From the NCBI GenBank assembly GCA_937957915.1, contig CALGNZ010000023.1, forward strand, positions 1-47,554: a DNA stretch of 47,554 nucleotides. The letters run 5' to 3'. Under the pieces are notes generated by a model. That model was not told the origin of the DNA. It saw only the letters and a program-made list of their open reading frames with translations, and did no database searches. Within the stretch, counting starts at the first letter, position 1, and each line of letters opens with the position of its first letter. Made by a program: the position numbers and the translations under genes. Below are positions 8,941 to 18,163 of the stretch, piece by piece. The DNA comes from an uncultured Granulosicoccaceae bacterium. GTDB taxonomy: Bacteria; Pseudomonadota; Gammaproteobacteria; Granulosicoccales; Granulosicoccaceae.

Positions 8941-9479
8941 TCGATGAACCTCTTATTTTTATTGTGGCCGGGGTTGCGGCAAGACCACACAGTTTCTTTA
9001 TTCGGCCTGTCATTTTTCGCTAATATTTGCCCGGTGATGCCAACAACATCACAATATTCAGTCTACTGGATTCTGGCATTGCAGCATCACCACAGAACGC
9101 AGCCCGCCGTAAATGGCTTATCTACACCCCAGCAATTTTTAATCAATTGACATCCACAGCGAGCCAATTGATACGACAGCGCAGCGTCCGCGACCCGCTG
9201 GCAGAACCTCTGCTGCGGCGAGTACACCCTAACAGTGCTTTTTTACGATATAACACCAATCCTTTCTTGCAACGAGCGCACTCAGAAAAGACTACCAGTT
9301 CATCTCAACGCCATTCGGGTACGGCCCCATAATCACTATGCTGCCTGACATCAATATCAATAAATAAAACGTAACTGAATCTACCAATCGGGCTATTATT
9401 GCGAACGCTGATTCATCCACGATACCCCTCTTCACTGATTCATTTCTCTGTACACACACAAACTAAAACTTCGTCGACA
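8941..9479. other. Intergenic region between divergent lemA and thioesterase genes
   Basis: No supported gene; frames present here have no recognisable family signature or ribosome site. It contains an inverted repeat ATCAATTG / CAATTGAT (9142-9149 and 9165-9172, 15-nt spacer). A consensus TTGACA at 9147-9152 overlaps this repeat and could be a -35 box, although no good -10 follows. Confidence 0.55.
9142..9172. promoter_or_regulatory. Inverted repeat, candidate operator
   Basis: The 8-bp arms ATCAATTG and CAATTGAT are perfect and separated by 15 bp. A TTGACA box overlaps the left arm. It is about 300 bp upstream of the thioesterase start, so the link to that gene is uncertain. Confidence 0.3.
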
Positions 9480-10043
9480 ATGAACCTATATTTCAGACTG
9501 GCATGGACACTTCTTCGCTGTCTTTTTCTGCCGGCAATTAAACCAACAGATTCACTGGTAGTTAACAGACGTGTCTGGCTAAACGATCTGGACATTAATT
9601 TACACATGAATAATGGACGGTATCTGACAGTTGTCGACTTGTCTTTGATCGAATTTTTTGCGCGCACCGGATTTCTCAAAGCGGCGATTAAACAAAAATG
9701 GCGCCCGATGGCCGGTGGGGCAATCATCACCTTTCGCAAAGGCCTGAGCCCGCTCCAGTCATACAAACTACGCTTTCGCTGGCTGTACTCCGAAGGTCCC
9801 TGGAACTATATGAGCTACGAATTCGTCACAGGCAAACGAGTACACGCCGCCGGCATTCTAAAAGGCGGCATGGTTGGACAAGCGGGGTTGATCGATTGCC
9901 AGGACGTACTGCCGTTTTTACCGGGTAACTGGCAAAGCCTGTCAGAGCTGGTGTTGCAAACTCCTGCACCACCAGAGGTGGCAGCGTGGCGCGACGCAGA
10001 GAACGCATTGTACAACGCCTCCGTAAACCAAAGTAAGGCATAG
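9480..10043 (+). CDS. Hot-dog fold acyl thioesterase-like protein
   Basis: The start is taken at the ATG at 9480 (187 residues). A TTG-initiated frame begins at 9399, but its extra 27 residues look non-coding. The segment NDLDINLHMNNGRYLTVVDL (about residues 37-56) carries the Asp-x-x-x-His-x-Asn-Asn-x-x-Tyr pattern of the 4HBT_2 / THEM6-like hot-dog thioesterases, where the aspartate or asparagine region forms the active site. The C-terminal half completes the beta-sheet (KLRFRWLYSE, YMSYEFVTGK). Such proteins hydrolyse acyl-CoA or acyl-ACP thioesters; the acyl specificity cannot be read. A GST gene follows about 100 bp downstream on the same strand. Confidence 0.82.
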   Translation: MNLYFRLAWTLLRCLFLPAIKPTDSLVVNRRVWLNDLDINLHMNNGRYLTVVDLSLIEFFARTGFLKAAIKQKWRPMAGGAIITFRKGLSPLQSYKLRFRWLYSEGPWNYMSYEFVTGKRVHAAGILKGGMVGQAGLIDCQDVLPFLPGNWQSLSELVLQTPAPPEVAAWRDAENALYNASVNQSKA

Positions 10044-10147
10044 CAGGGCTTGCTCGTGAAAACTGATTACCAGCGAGTCTGTGATACAGTCTGCCAGATG
10101 CCAACTATTATTCAAACGAGCAGATACAACCAGCGAGGAAACAACTG

Positions 10148-10765
10148 ATGAGCAACTACAAACTCACCTACTTTGATTTTGATGGCGGCCGCGGTGAACC
10201 CATACGCATCGCCCTGCACGCCGCAGGCATTCCCTTTGAAGATGTCCGCTGGACCTTTCCCGAGTTTGGTGAGCATCGGGAATCGCAGCGATTTAATGCA
10301 GTACCCAGCCTGGAAATAGACGGCAAGATGGTCACCCAGTCTAATGCGATCAGTCGCTACATTGGCAAAATGGCGGGGCTCTACCCTGAAGATTCCCTGC
10401 AGGCTTTGTACTGCGATGAGGTGATTGACGCACTTGAAGATCTGACCCACTACACGGTGCAAACTTTTAGCTTGCAGGGTGACGAGCTAAAACAGGCGCG
10501 CGAGGCTCTAATGAATGGTCGGCTGACTGTTTTTCTTAAAGGCCTGGAAGAACTGCTGGCTCGCGGTGGTGGCAGTTACTTTGCCGATCAGCGACTCACC
10601 GTTGCCGATCTGAAAATGTATGTGCAAATGAAGGGATTGCGCTCCGGCAACCTCGACCATATACCAGCCGACTTCGCCGACAAGCTGACGCCAACCCTGG
10701 TGCAACATTTCGAGCGTATCCACAATGAACCGCAGGTTCAGGCCTACTACCAGTCAAAAGCATAG
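10148..10765 (+). CDS. Glutathione S-transferase, sigma-like
   Basis: This is a 205-residue protein of normal cytosolic GST length. The N-terminus YKLTYFDFDGGRGEPIRIAL carries the Tyr-Phe-x-x-x-x-Arg-Gly/Ala-Glu-x-Ile/Leu-Arg pattern of sigma-class GSTs, with Tyr8 or Tyr4-type tyrosines available to activate glutathione. VPSLEIDGK (cis-proline) and QSNAISRYIG form the glutathione-binding site, and SYFADQRLTVADL in the helical domain is the N-capping box. The start ATG has GAGG ahead of it (10134-10138). The FosA-like glutathione transferase gene lies 290 bp downstream on the other strand, giving a small thiol-chemistry neighbourhood. The substrate is unknown. Confidence 0.92.
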   Translation: MSNYKLTYFDFDGGRGEPIRIALHAAGIPFEDVRWTFPEFGEHRESQRFNAVPSLEIDGKMVTQSNAISRYIGKMAGLYPEDSLQALYCDEVIDALEDLTHYTVQTFSLQGDELKQAREALMNGRLTVFLKGLEELLARGGGSYFADQRLTVADLKMYVQMKGLRSGNLDHIPADFADKLTPTLVQHFERIHNEPQVQAYYQSKA

Positions 10766-11053
10766 TAAATACTCACGGTGCAATCAGTTGCCTGGCTGCT
10801 GCAACGTTGGCGACAGTACTTGCCAATACAGCCAGGCGGATGCCACTTTAAAGTGCAAGTGCTGCTACCAGCGGCACTCTCACACGGTGGCTCCAAACCG
10901 AAGGGTACGAATACAACAGGCAATGATGCAAAGATCGTCTTCCGTAGAGAAGTCTCCGATTTGATCTGGCCGACGCATTGCTCCTGTAACAGAGGGTCAT
11001 CCAGAAAAGCGCACCCTGCGACGAAAGCACTGGCTCACACGAGCCAGATTAAT

Positions 11054-11476
11054 TCAATCAAACAGCTCCAGGCTTTCATACGGCTCAAGACGAATCGACT
11101 TAAGTCTCGATTCGAGGTTTCCTGCATGCAGTTCGAGCTTATGCCCGTCCGGATCGAGGAAGTAAATCGAGTCACCCTCGCTTGTATTCTCTTTCCAGAG
11201 CAGTACGTCCGCATCAGCAAATCTGAGCTGCCACTCTGGTACATCACCAGACCGAATCGAAAACGCGATGTGGGTGTAATCTGTGGCCGGGTTAACAGTA
11301 TCCACGCTCAGACACAGCCACAAATCTCCGGCACTTAAATAGGCACCACGAGCCCAGCGTGCCCTTGGAGTCATACCCATCAATTCGACATAAAAATCAT
11401 ATGACCGTCGAAGATCACTCACAGCCAGCGTGATGTGATTGATTCCTGTTACTTCGGTACGCGGTTCGGCACCCAT
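11054..11476 (-). CDS. fosA: FosA-like thiol transferase (VOC fold), probable fosfomycin resistance
   Basis: The 140 residues match FosA along the whole length. FosA is the manganese- and potassium-dependent glutathione transferase that opens the epoxide of fosfomycin. Metal ligands are present as His14, His69 and Glu115. The oxyanion and phosphonate residues of Pseudomonas FosA (Thr9, Lys90, Ser94, Ser98, Tyr100, Arg119) correspond to Thr16, Lys95, Ser99, Ser103, Tyr105 and Arg124. The potassium loop NTSEGDSIYF is intact. It lies alone on the minus strand next to a GST gene, with no mobile element nearby, so it looks like a resident chromosomal gene. A non-fosfomycin epoxide substrate is possible, since chromosomal FosA relatives may serve other roles. 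Confidence 0.85.
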   Translation of the reverse strand: MGAEPRTEVTGINHITLAVSDLRRSYDFYVELMGMTPRARWARGAYLSAGDLWLCLSVDTVNPATDYTHIAFSIRSGDVPEWQLRFADADVLLWKENTSEGDSIYFLDPDGHKLELHAGNLESRLKSIRLEPYESLELFD

Positions 11477-11518
11477 TTATAGCCCCCTGGATTAACTGGA
11501 TCTCGAATTTATAAACTC

Positions 11519-11578
11519 AACTCCGGACCATTAAAAGCTCGGCGCCAGAAGGCAACCGATCCGGACCAGCCCGGAGTT
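11519..11578. promoter_or_regulatory. Inverted repeat upstream of the MscS gene
   Basis: AACTCCGG (11519-11526) and CCGGAGTT (11571-11578) form a perfect 8-bp inverted repeat with a 44-nt spacer. Inside it the 9-mer TCCGGACCA occurs twice (11522-11530 and 11560-11568). It lies between the FosA-like and MscS genes, which diverge. Its role is unknown. Confidence 0.35.
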
Positions 11579-11745
11579 ATTTTACCAAAATGATACGGCG
11601 GGCAGTCACGGACCTCGCCTCGCTACCCTAAACCTGACCCGATAACTACACGCTCGGCAGCCAGACCTGACCTGATGGCTATCTGCGTTGAATCAACGTA
11701 CCCTTCACTCCACGGCATTCGAGTATAAAATTCACATTCATAGCG

Positions 11746-14079
11746 ATGATTAATCTCATGTTTAAAATGGCGCGACACCTCCAACACCTGATCGTTGCGA
11801 CACTATTGTTGCATGCCAGCGTCGCTATGGCACAGTTACCTACCAGCAGTGAGCCCACAGACTCCACCGCAGTCATCCTTGAGCAACCTCTGAGCAAAGA
11901 AGCCGTTCGAGACCTTGTCTCACGACTGAACGACGACCAGGTTCGTGGATTACTGATTCAAAGACTGGACGCCGTAGCCGATGAGGAGGAACAATCCAGT
12001 CAGGTTAGTGCATTAGCGTTGCTGGCTCAGGGCTTTCAGCAGTTCTGGCGGAATTTTCAACAAACCATGGGCAATATCGGTGACATCGGGCAGGTTTTTA
12101 GCAAGGCAGATGATGCCATCAAACCTGTGCTGGGAGCCCTAAGCTACGGCCACCTTCTACTACATTGTCTACTGGCAATTGCCGCAGGTATTTTTGCCGA
12201 GCGGATCGTGGCGTTTCTTTTTCGCAAGAGCAAGCAAAAACTGATCGATTCATATGCCACCAGGCTTTGGGACATTCTCAAGACCCTGTATACCCGGCTG
12301 TCTATGGATGTTCTGGGGGTTATAGCATTCGGCATTGCGAGTTCCGTAGTTATTTCCCGTTTTTATGAGCCCGGAACCTACACCCATGGACTGGTAAACG
12401 CAGGCAGGATGACGGTGTTCGGAGGCTGGCTCGCTTACGTGATTTGCCGTTTCTTTTTTGCACCCCGCCGACCTGAACTAAGAATCTGTAAAACTTCTGA
12501 TTCACGGGCATTGAAACTGACGTTGAGTTTTTCATTGCTCGCCGCTTACATCGTTGGCACTCACAATTTCTTTTATGTATTTCTCACCATCGGCCAGGAC
12601 AACTATGGTGGCATAGAATATATGGCAACGCTGGGCATGCTTCTAAACATGTCAATGTATATCGCAGCAATTGCAGTAATCTGGTACAACCGAGCCGGCC
12701 TCACCGAAGTGCTGCTGGAAAACAAACGGCGTGTCAGTCTGGCGATTGGCGTGGAAGCGCCATCTGACTTAAGCTGGTTTGCAGTTCACTGGCCTAAAAT
12801 TGCCTGTGTGCTCATTGTCTGTAAGTACTTTCTGGTTGAAGTAGTTATGGCCACAACCAACGTTGGCGTCTACTCTACAGCTGCCGTATACGTAACCTTT
12901 ATCGTGATTTTTCTGTGGCCAGGCATTGATGCAAATGTATCGCTATTCGTCGCGCGTGGCATAGCAACCCCGGAAGACGAAACAGAGTCAGCAAGCAAGG
13001 CACGCCGCAATATGCAACAAGGGCTGTTACGCGTTGGCAGAGTTCTGGTGGTAGGTACCGTGTTGTTTGCGCTGGCGCGTATGTGGGGAGTCGATATCCT
13101 GAGCCTGGCCCAGTCCGGTCTCGGCGCTAAAGCAGCCGCTACCCTGATCGAATTGCTTTTTGTGTTGCTGTTTGCCTATATGTTGTGGGAACTCATGTCC
13201 ATTGTGATCGGGCGATGGCTGGCCGCCGAAGGTGGCGCACCGGATGATCAGGCACTCGACGCCGCAGGCGGTGAAGGTGGGGGTGCCAGTATGTCGCGAG
13301 TCGCAACGCTACTACCCATTATTCACAAAAGCGGAAAATTTCTTGTTGTGCTGATGTCTATCATTATGATTCTGGACATTATGGGTTTTAATATTGGCCC
13401 CATACTGGCAGGAGCGGGTGTCGTGGGTTTAGCTGTTGGCTTTGGAGCACAGACACTTGTCAAAGACATCGTTTCCGGTTTGTTTTTCCTTGCCGATGAC
13501 GCCTTTCGAGTTGGCGAAACAATAAACGCTGGCGGTACTCAGGGAGCGGTGGAGAAAATTTCCCTGAGATCTCTACGCCTGCGACATCATGAGGGCCTGG
13601 TGCATACCATTCCCTATGGCGAAATACCTCAAGTCACCAACTACAGCCGTGACTGGGCTATTCTGAAACTGCGCTTTAGAGTGCCATTTGACACTGACGT
13701 CAACAAAGTAAAAAAGATCTTTAAAAAGATAGGTGCGGAAATGCTCGAGGACCCGGTTATCGGGCCAGACTTCCTGCAACCGTTCAAATCACAGGGTGTG
13801 GCTGAGGTGGATGAGAACGGTATGGTTGTTCGAGGAAAGTTCATGGCCAAGCCTGGCAAGCAGTTCACCATACGCAAAGAGGTATTTGTGCGAGTACAAA
13901 AAGCTTTTGAAGAGGCCGGCATTCCATTCGCTAGAAAGCAGGTAATGGTGCATATCCCCGGGCTCGATAAAGACAGCCCGCTTACCGATGAAGATGTCAA
14001 ATCACTTGCCGCTGCCGCTGCCGACGCCGTAGAAGAAGGCGTTGTACCAGCAGCACCAAAAACCGGCTTGCAAGGCTAG
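11746..14079 (+). CDS. Large mechanosensitive channel of the MscS family
   Basis: The 777-residue protein begins with a signal-peptide-like segment ending near VAMAQ. A periplasmic region (to about residue 120) comes next, then about eight further hydrophobic helices and the MscS core. The pore helix segment GPILAGAGVVGLAVGFGAQT (about 558-577) has the alternating small residues of TM3. The beta domain motif FRVGETINAGG and the alpha/beta cytoplasmic domain follow to about residue 720. The size and layout resemble the YbiO/YnaI-type larger MscS relatives. It should release solutes under osmotic downshock. The start at 11746 is the first of three nearby ATGs (11758 and 11767 are alternatives); no strong ribosome site distinguishes them. 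The C-terminal tail is alanine-rich and acidic. Confidence 0.93.
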   Translation: MINLMFKMARHLQHLIVATLLLHASVAMAQLPTSSEPTDSTAVILEQPLSKEAVRDLVSRLNDDQVRGLLIQRLDAVADEEEQSSQVSALALLAQGFQQFWRNFQQTMGNIGDIGQVFSKADDAIKPVLGALSYGHLLLHCLLAIAAGIFAERIVAFLFRKSKQKLIDSYATRLWDILKTLYTRLSMDVLGVIAFGIASSVVISRFYEPGTYTHGLVNAGRMTVFGGWLAYVICRFFFAPRRPELRICKTSDSRALKLTLSFSLLAAYIVGTHNFFYVFLTIGQDNYGGIEYMATLGMLLNMSMYIAAIAVIWYNRAGLTEVLLENKRRVSLAIGVEAPSDLSWFAVHWPKIACVLIVCKYFLVEVVMATTNVGVYSTAAVYVTFIVIFLWPGIDANVSLFVARGIATPEDETESASKARRNMQQGLLRVGRVLVVGTVLFALARMWGVDILSLAQSGLGAKAAATLIELLFVLLFAYMLWELMSIVIGRWLAAEGGAPDDQALDAAGGEGGGASMSRVATLLPIIHKSGKFLVVLMSIIMILDIMGFNIGPILAGAGVVGLAVGFGAQTLVKDIVSGLFFLADDAFRVGETINAGGTQGAVEKISLRSLRLRHHEGLVHTIPYGEIPQVTNYSRDWAILKLRFRVPFDTDVNKVKKIFKKIGAEMLEDPVIGPDFLQPFKSQGVAEVDENGMVVRGKFMAKPGKQFTIRKEVFVRVQKAFEEAGIPFARKQVMVHIPGLDKDSPLTDEDVKSLAAAAADAVEEGVVPAAPKTGLQG

Positions 14080-14165
14080 CGCACGGTACCGAACAGCGTA
14101 TTGATCTACGCAGCTGGTAACATCATCGTCACAGCCCGGCGCACGGCCATTCTACTGCAGGCCGC

Positions 14166-14438
14166 TTAGGTGTCTGACTCTTCCAGCGCAGATGCAAGCT
14201 GCGCTGTCATATACTGCCCATGAGACATGCCAATATCATTGCGCAGATGCACAGATAGCTCCTGGATCTCTGCAACTCGTTTGACGGTTGTGTGCTGATT
14301 TGCTAATCCGGAAAACCCGACTCCGGATAAACCACGACTTGTCAGGCATTTAAGGAATGCGGATACACTATCGGTGGCACCATTGCAGCGTGCCGGGATG
14401 AGGATAGATGGTAGGTAACTGCCAGATGAACTGTTCAT
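14166..14438 (-). CDS. Small hypothetical protein, uncertain
   Basis: A 90-codon frame starting ATG at 14438. The C-terminal half (VKRVAEIQELSVHLRNDIGM, then HGQYMTAQLASALEESDT) has normal coding composition and a predicted helical, amphipathic look. The N-terminal half is less convincing, and there is no good ribosome site. I do not recognise a family. It lies between the MscS gene (converging) and a repeat-containing gap. It may be a real small gene or a chance frame. Confidence 0.3.
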   Translation of the reverse strand: MNSSSGSYLPSILIPARCNGATDSVSAFLKCLTSRGLSGVGFSGLANQHTTVKRVAEIQELSVHLRNDIGMSHGQYMTAQLASALEESDT

Positions 14439-14882
14439 TTCAGGTTCGGTTTACGACTCCATAAGATATGCGTTCGATCAATGAGGTGCGAGGATCACCC
14501 GCAACTCCCTTCACGTAGAAACTGCTGCCTTTTCAGATTTTTGCAAGCCGGCACTGAAAAAAAATTTCACGGAAGTGCTGCATACGAATGCAGTGTTCAG
14601 TTCGCCATCGGCAGGCAGAAGCACTGCAGAAGAGCGTGAGACAGTTACCCTCCGGAAACCAATGTTATCCTCGGTTCTACTGTGACAAATCTACTGTGAC
14701 AAGTCTGCTGTGATAAGTCTGGTTTAACGGGCCTGCCTTAACTGGTCTGCCTAAACTGGTCTGCTGGGACCTGTGAACAACAATGCCTTATCGCATTTTA
14801 ACAATGGACTCGCGCGTGACCCTGCGACGCCCGGGTCAAAAGCACGAAATACCCAAGCGGTCAACGGAGGTAAAAAACACCG
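14439..14882. other. Gene-free stretch with degenerate tandem repeats
   Basis: I see no supported gene. The only structure is the 14-bp tandem array at 14676-14773. The minus-strand HAD gene ends at 14883. Confidence 0.55.
14676..14773. repeat. Seven degenerate 14-bp tandem repeats
   Basis: Seven consecutive 14-mers can be laid out with no gaps: TCTACTGTGACAAA, TCTACTGTGACAAG, TCTGCTGTGATAAG, TCTGGTTTAACGGG, CCTGCCTTAACTGG, TCTGCCTAAACTGG, TCTGCTGGGACCTG. The consensus is roughly TCTGCTGTAACTGG. Neighbouring units are most alike, as expected for stepwise duplication. Confidence 0.75.
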
Positions 14883-15680
14883 CTACCCGCGGTTTTTCAG
14901 AAGCATCCGCGCTACTTCGACAAAGCCTGCCCCTCCGCGCTCTTGTGTTACATAGGTCGGCAGATCGATTTCATTCTCACTAAAATCTCTGACATTCGCC
15001 ACTCCGCAGGAGTGTGGAAAAAATGCAAACATTGGACTGTCGTTTGGGCTATCACCCACAAAAATCACATGGTGCTTATCAACATCCAGGTCAAGATCAA
15101 GAACTGACTTTGCAAAAACACGGCTGGTGGAAAGTTTGTCATACTCTCCATACCAGCCATTGACATGAACGGAAGAAAGCTTGGCTGTGGCACCTGCCTC
15201 ACCGAACAGGGACAAAATTCGGTCAACCGACTCCGCTGTTAACGGTTCAACATCTTCGCAAATATCTATCGCCAGATCCGCTACCCGACAAAACTGGTCA
15301 GAAGCGATACCGGCACCCGGCACCTCTCGCAAGATGGTTTTTCTGAGCTTGTCGAGTTTAATGCGATTGGCGGCCCTTGTGGATTGATCTGCTACAAAAT
15401 ACTGCTGCATTTTCTTCGACGACCGGTGATACGAAAAGTAGAACGCGCCGTTTTCACCGACAATTCCGGCAACCGGCCAAAACCGCGCGATCATATCGCA
15501 CCAACCCGCGGGACGGCCGGTGATTGGCACCACTTCAATGCCGGCCTGAGACAACTGCTCCAGCGCACTGTAAGCATCGGCAGGCAACATACCATCGGTG
15601 GTTAACGTATCATCGATGTCGGTAAAAACTGCGGTGATTCCGGCTAGCGCCTCGGCAGAGAATTCACTTAAATTTCGCAT
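14883..15680 (-). CDS. HAD-superfamily hydrolase, Cof/sucrose-phosphatase type (HAD-IIB)
   Basis: In the 265 residues all HAD motifs are visible: motif I DIDDTLT (21-27) with nucleophile Asp21 and acid/base Asp23, motif II PITGR (52-56), the motif III lysine near Lys182, and motif IV GDSPNDSPMF (209-218) with two magnesium-binding aspartates. A C2B-type cap sits between motifs II and III (about residues 85-180), as in sucrose-phosphate, mannosyl-phosphoglycerate and trehalose-phosphate phosphatases. It should be a cytoplasmic magnesium-dependent sugar-phosphate or related phosphatase. No sugar-phosphate synthase is adjacent, so the substrate is open. The gene diverges from the carboxymuconolactone-decarboxylase-like gene. 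Confidence 0.9.
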   Translation of the reverse strand: MRNLSEFSAEALAGITAVFTDIDDTLTTDGMLPADAYSALEQLSQAGIEVVPITGRPAGWCDMIARFWPVAGIVGENGAFYFSYHRSSKKMQQYFVADQSTRAANRIKLDKLRKTILREVPGAGIASDQFCRVADLAIDICEDVEPLTAESVDRILSLFGEAGATAKLSSVHVNGWYGEYDKLSTSRVFAKSVLDLDLDVDKHHVIFVGDSPNDSPMFAFFPHSCGVANVRDFSENEIDLPTYVTQERGGAGFVEVARMLLKNRG

Positions 15681-15812
15681 GTGTCCAAAAGCATGTTGGC
15701 AGAGACGTTACACCATATCACCGCTGCCTGTTCTCTGAAACACCAGATCAAACGGTAAACACCAGGCAAGCCGCTTAACCCGGCAATCATATACAACACC
15801 AGGAATAAAACG

Positions 15813-16193
15813 ATGAACGACGATCTTTTTGAAAAAGGACTGGCCCGGCGCAAGAGCACTCTTGGCGCCGAATACGTAGAGAATAACCTTGCGGCCGCAG
15901 ATGACTTCAGCCGCCCGTTTCAGGAAGCGATGACCGCATGGTGCTGGGGCTTCGGGTGGGGCGATGAGACAATCGATGCCAAAACCCGCTCAATGATGAA
16001 TCTTTCCATGATTGGTGCGCTGGGCAAAATGCACGAGTGGGAGGTTCACTGTCGTGGCGCAATCAACAACGGGGTTTCCGTCAATGAAATACGCGCCATT
16101 ATTCATGTGATTGGAATTTATTGCGGTGTACCGCAATCACTGGAGTGCTTTCGTGTTGCGCGCAAGGTACTGGAAGAGCAAGGTTTGATCTAA
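15813..16193 (+). CDS. Carboxymuconolactone decarboxylase family protein
   Basis: The 126 residues match the helical CMD/PcaC fold across the whole length: FQEAMTAWCWGFGWGDETID, then KTRSMMNLSMIGALGKMHEW and GVSVNEIRAIIHVIGIYCGV, which line up with 4-carboxymuconolactone decarboxylase. PcaC acts in the protocatechuate branch of the beta-ketoadipate pathway, decarboxylating gamma-carboxymuconolactone. Many single-domain relatives have other roles. No other pca gene is visible here, so the catabolic assignment is inferred only from family. It diverges from the HAD gene and converges with the ABC ATPase gene. Confidence 0.85.
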   Translation: MNDDLFEKGLARRKSTLGAEYVENNLAAADDFSRPFQEAMTAWCWGFGWGDETIDAKTRSMMNLSMIGALGKMHEWEVHCRGAINNGVSVNEIRAIIHVIGIYCGVPQSLECFRVARKVLEEQGLI

Positions 16194-16371
16194 CCTCGGT
16201 CGCTTCCAACCGTCGTAACCTGTAGCAGTAAATCTGACGGAACTCCATTGGTGAGTTTCGTTTCACTCTGCTTTACTGTTCTTTAACGTATTACACTGAG
16301 CGCAGTGACCGGTGAGTTGTGCGATCCGCACCAAAACATGGCAATACACTGATCAGATTTGAAGTGACCGG

Positions 16372-18102
16372 CTACTGGTAGTGCCGATCAAGTAAGTCCA
16401 TACGTGGCATAAGATCGAGCAGGTGTCTGGTGTATTCGTGAGACGGCGCGTTAAACAGTAGCTCGGTCTGTGCTATTTCGCAGATCGCGCCATTGCGCAT
16501 CACTGCCACGCGGTCACACATTTGCCTTATGACGGGCAGATCATGCGAGATAAACAACATGGTCAGCCCTAACTCCTGCTGTAAATCTTTCAACAGGTTT
16601 AATATCTGCGCCTGAATGGAAACATCGAGCGCGGAAGTCGGCTCGTCACATATTAGTATTCTCGGGCGTGACGCCAATGCCCGTGCTATTGATATACGCT
16701 GACGCTGACCGCCGGAGAATTCATGCGGATAGCGCATCGCGGCGGCCGCTCCCAAACCGACATGATCCAGCAAGTCCTTGACGATTGACCGGACCTGTTT
16801 TTCAGAGCCTGCCATCTTAAAAAAACGAATCGGTTCCGCGACGATATCGAGCACCTTTAACCTGCCATTCAAACTGCTGTAGGGATCCTGAAAAATCATT
16901 TGCAGCGCACGCCTTGCCAGCAGACTTTGTTCATCCTGTTTGTGCAGCTCTACTTCCTGCCCCATTACACGAATACGACCCGCCTGCGGCTTATACAAAC
17001 CGACAATCAAGCGCGCCACAGTGGACTTGCCAGAACCAGACTCACCTACCAGACCGAAGGTTTCACCATCGGCAATACTAAATGTGACGTCGTCAACGGC
17101 CTGCAGCATTTTTCGATTGCGCTTGAACAGAGCTCGCTCAAGTACAAACGAGAGTTTCAAATTCTCGACCGACACCGCGGCTCCATCCGGACTCTTGCTG
17201 TGACTTTGTTCGCCAAGCCAGTGGGTACCGACATCGATTCGTCGGGCGCTGTGGTCAAGGTTGTCGCCATCTATATAGTCGACAGAATTAAAACGTTCGA
17301 GTTTGCGATCAGCCGGCGGCACCGCTGCAATTAAGCTAATGGTGTAATCATGCTGTGGCGCACCAACAATTTGAGCCACCGGACCGGTCTCCACCACTTC
17401 GCCACGGTACATCACCGCGACGCGGTCAGCGATGTTGGCAATAACACCGATATCGTGCGTGACAATAATCACTCCCAGGTTTCTGGTTTTACACAAGTGC
17501 CTGATCAGATCGAGTATCTGCGCCTGAATAGACACATCCAGCGCTGTTGTCGGTTCGTCTGCAATGATCAAGTCAGGCTCACCAGCGAGTGCCAGGGCAA
17601 TAACCACACGCTGCCTCATACCACCGGAAAACTGGTGCGGATACGATTTCAAACGAACTTCCGCCTGATCGATACCGACTGCCTCCAGCAGATCCACCGC
17701 TCTGCTGTGTGCTTCTTTATCAGACACCGGTAGTGACTTGCGAATGGTTTCGATCAACTGCTCGCCAATGCGCAATAGCGGGTTCAATGAGGTTTGCGGA
17801 TCCTGAAATATCATACCAATGCGATCACCACGCACCTTGCGCATGGCATCGTCATCGAGACCACGCAGCTCCTCTCCCTGAAACAGGATAGAGCCTTCGG
17901 TCACTCGACCAGGGTGCTCGAGCAGATCAATGATTGCATTGCCGATGGTCGACTTTCCCGCACCTGACTCACCAACCAAACCGAGCACTTCACCTGGCTG
18001 CACTTGCAGATTGATAGCACGGGCCGCTTCGACCACACCACGGCGGGTTGGAAACTGCACAGATAAATTGTGTATCTCGAGCAGGGCTTGATCAGTTGCC
18101 AT
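16372..18102 (-). CDS. Oligopeptide-type ABC transporter, fused double ATP-binding protein
   Basis: The 576-residue protein has two complete ABC ATPase domains in tandem, the DppD-DppF arrangement seen in GsiA and YejF. Domain 1: Walker [10 protein letters not shown] (44-52), signature FSGGMRQRV, Walker B LIIADEPT. Domain 2 begins near residue 310: Walker [10 protein letters not shown], signature [10 protein letters not shown], Walker [10 protein letters not shown] conserved linker after each domain (PAHDYTISL-like and SHEYTRHLL) is typical of peptide/nickel/opine importers. It is the last gene of a nine-gene minus-strand series, 61 bp after the second permease gene. It should power uptake through the two permeases upstream. 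Confidence 0.95.
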   Translation of the reverse strand: MATDQALLEIHNLSVQFPTRRGVVEAARAINLQVQPGEVLGLVGESGAGKSTIGNAIIDLLEHPGRVTEGSILFQGEELRGLDDDAMRKVRGDRIGMIFQDPQTSLNPLLRIGEQLIETIRKSLPVSDKEAHSRAVDLLEAVGIDQAEVRLKSYPHQFSGGMRQRVVIALALAGEPDLIIADEPTTALDVSIQAQILDLIRHLCKTRNLGVIIVTHDIGVIANIADRVAVMYRGEVVETGPVAQIVGAPQHDYTISLIAAVPPADRKLERFNSVDYIDGDNLDHSARRIDVGTHWLGEQSHSKSPDGAAVSVENLKLSFVLERALFKRNRKMLQAVDDVTFSIADGETFGLVGESGSGKSTVARLIVGLYKPQAGRIRVMGQEVELHKQDEQSLLARRALQMIFQDPYSSLNGRLKVLDIVAEPIRFFKMAGSEKQVRSIVKDLLDHVGLGAAAAMRYPHEFSGGQRQRISIARALASRPRILICDEPTSALDVSIQAQILNLLKDLQQELGLTMLFISHDLPVIRQMCDRVAVMRNGAICEIAQTELLFNAPSHEYTRHLLDLMPRMDLLDRHYQ

Positions 18103-18163
18103 CAGTGATCCATTCTTCTGCGCGCTGCGCTACACACAGCTATAACGCTCGTGCGTACAGCCA

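Noticed and set aside
10778..11338. A 186-codon plus-strand frame
   Set aside because: Its second half is antisense to the FosA-like gene, whose active-site residues are complete; no recognisable domain.
14676..14773. CRISPR array
   Set aside because: Units of 14 bp without spacers and with drifting sequence do not fit a repeat-spacer array; no cas genes.
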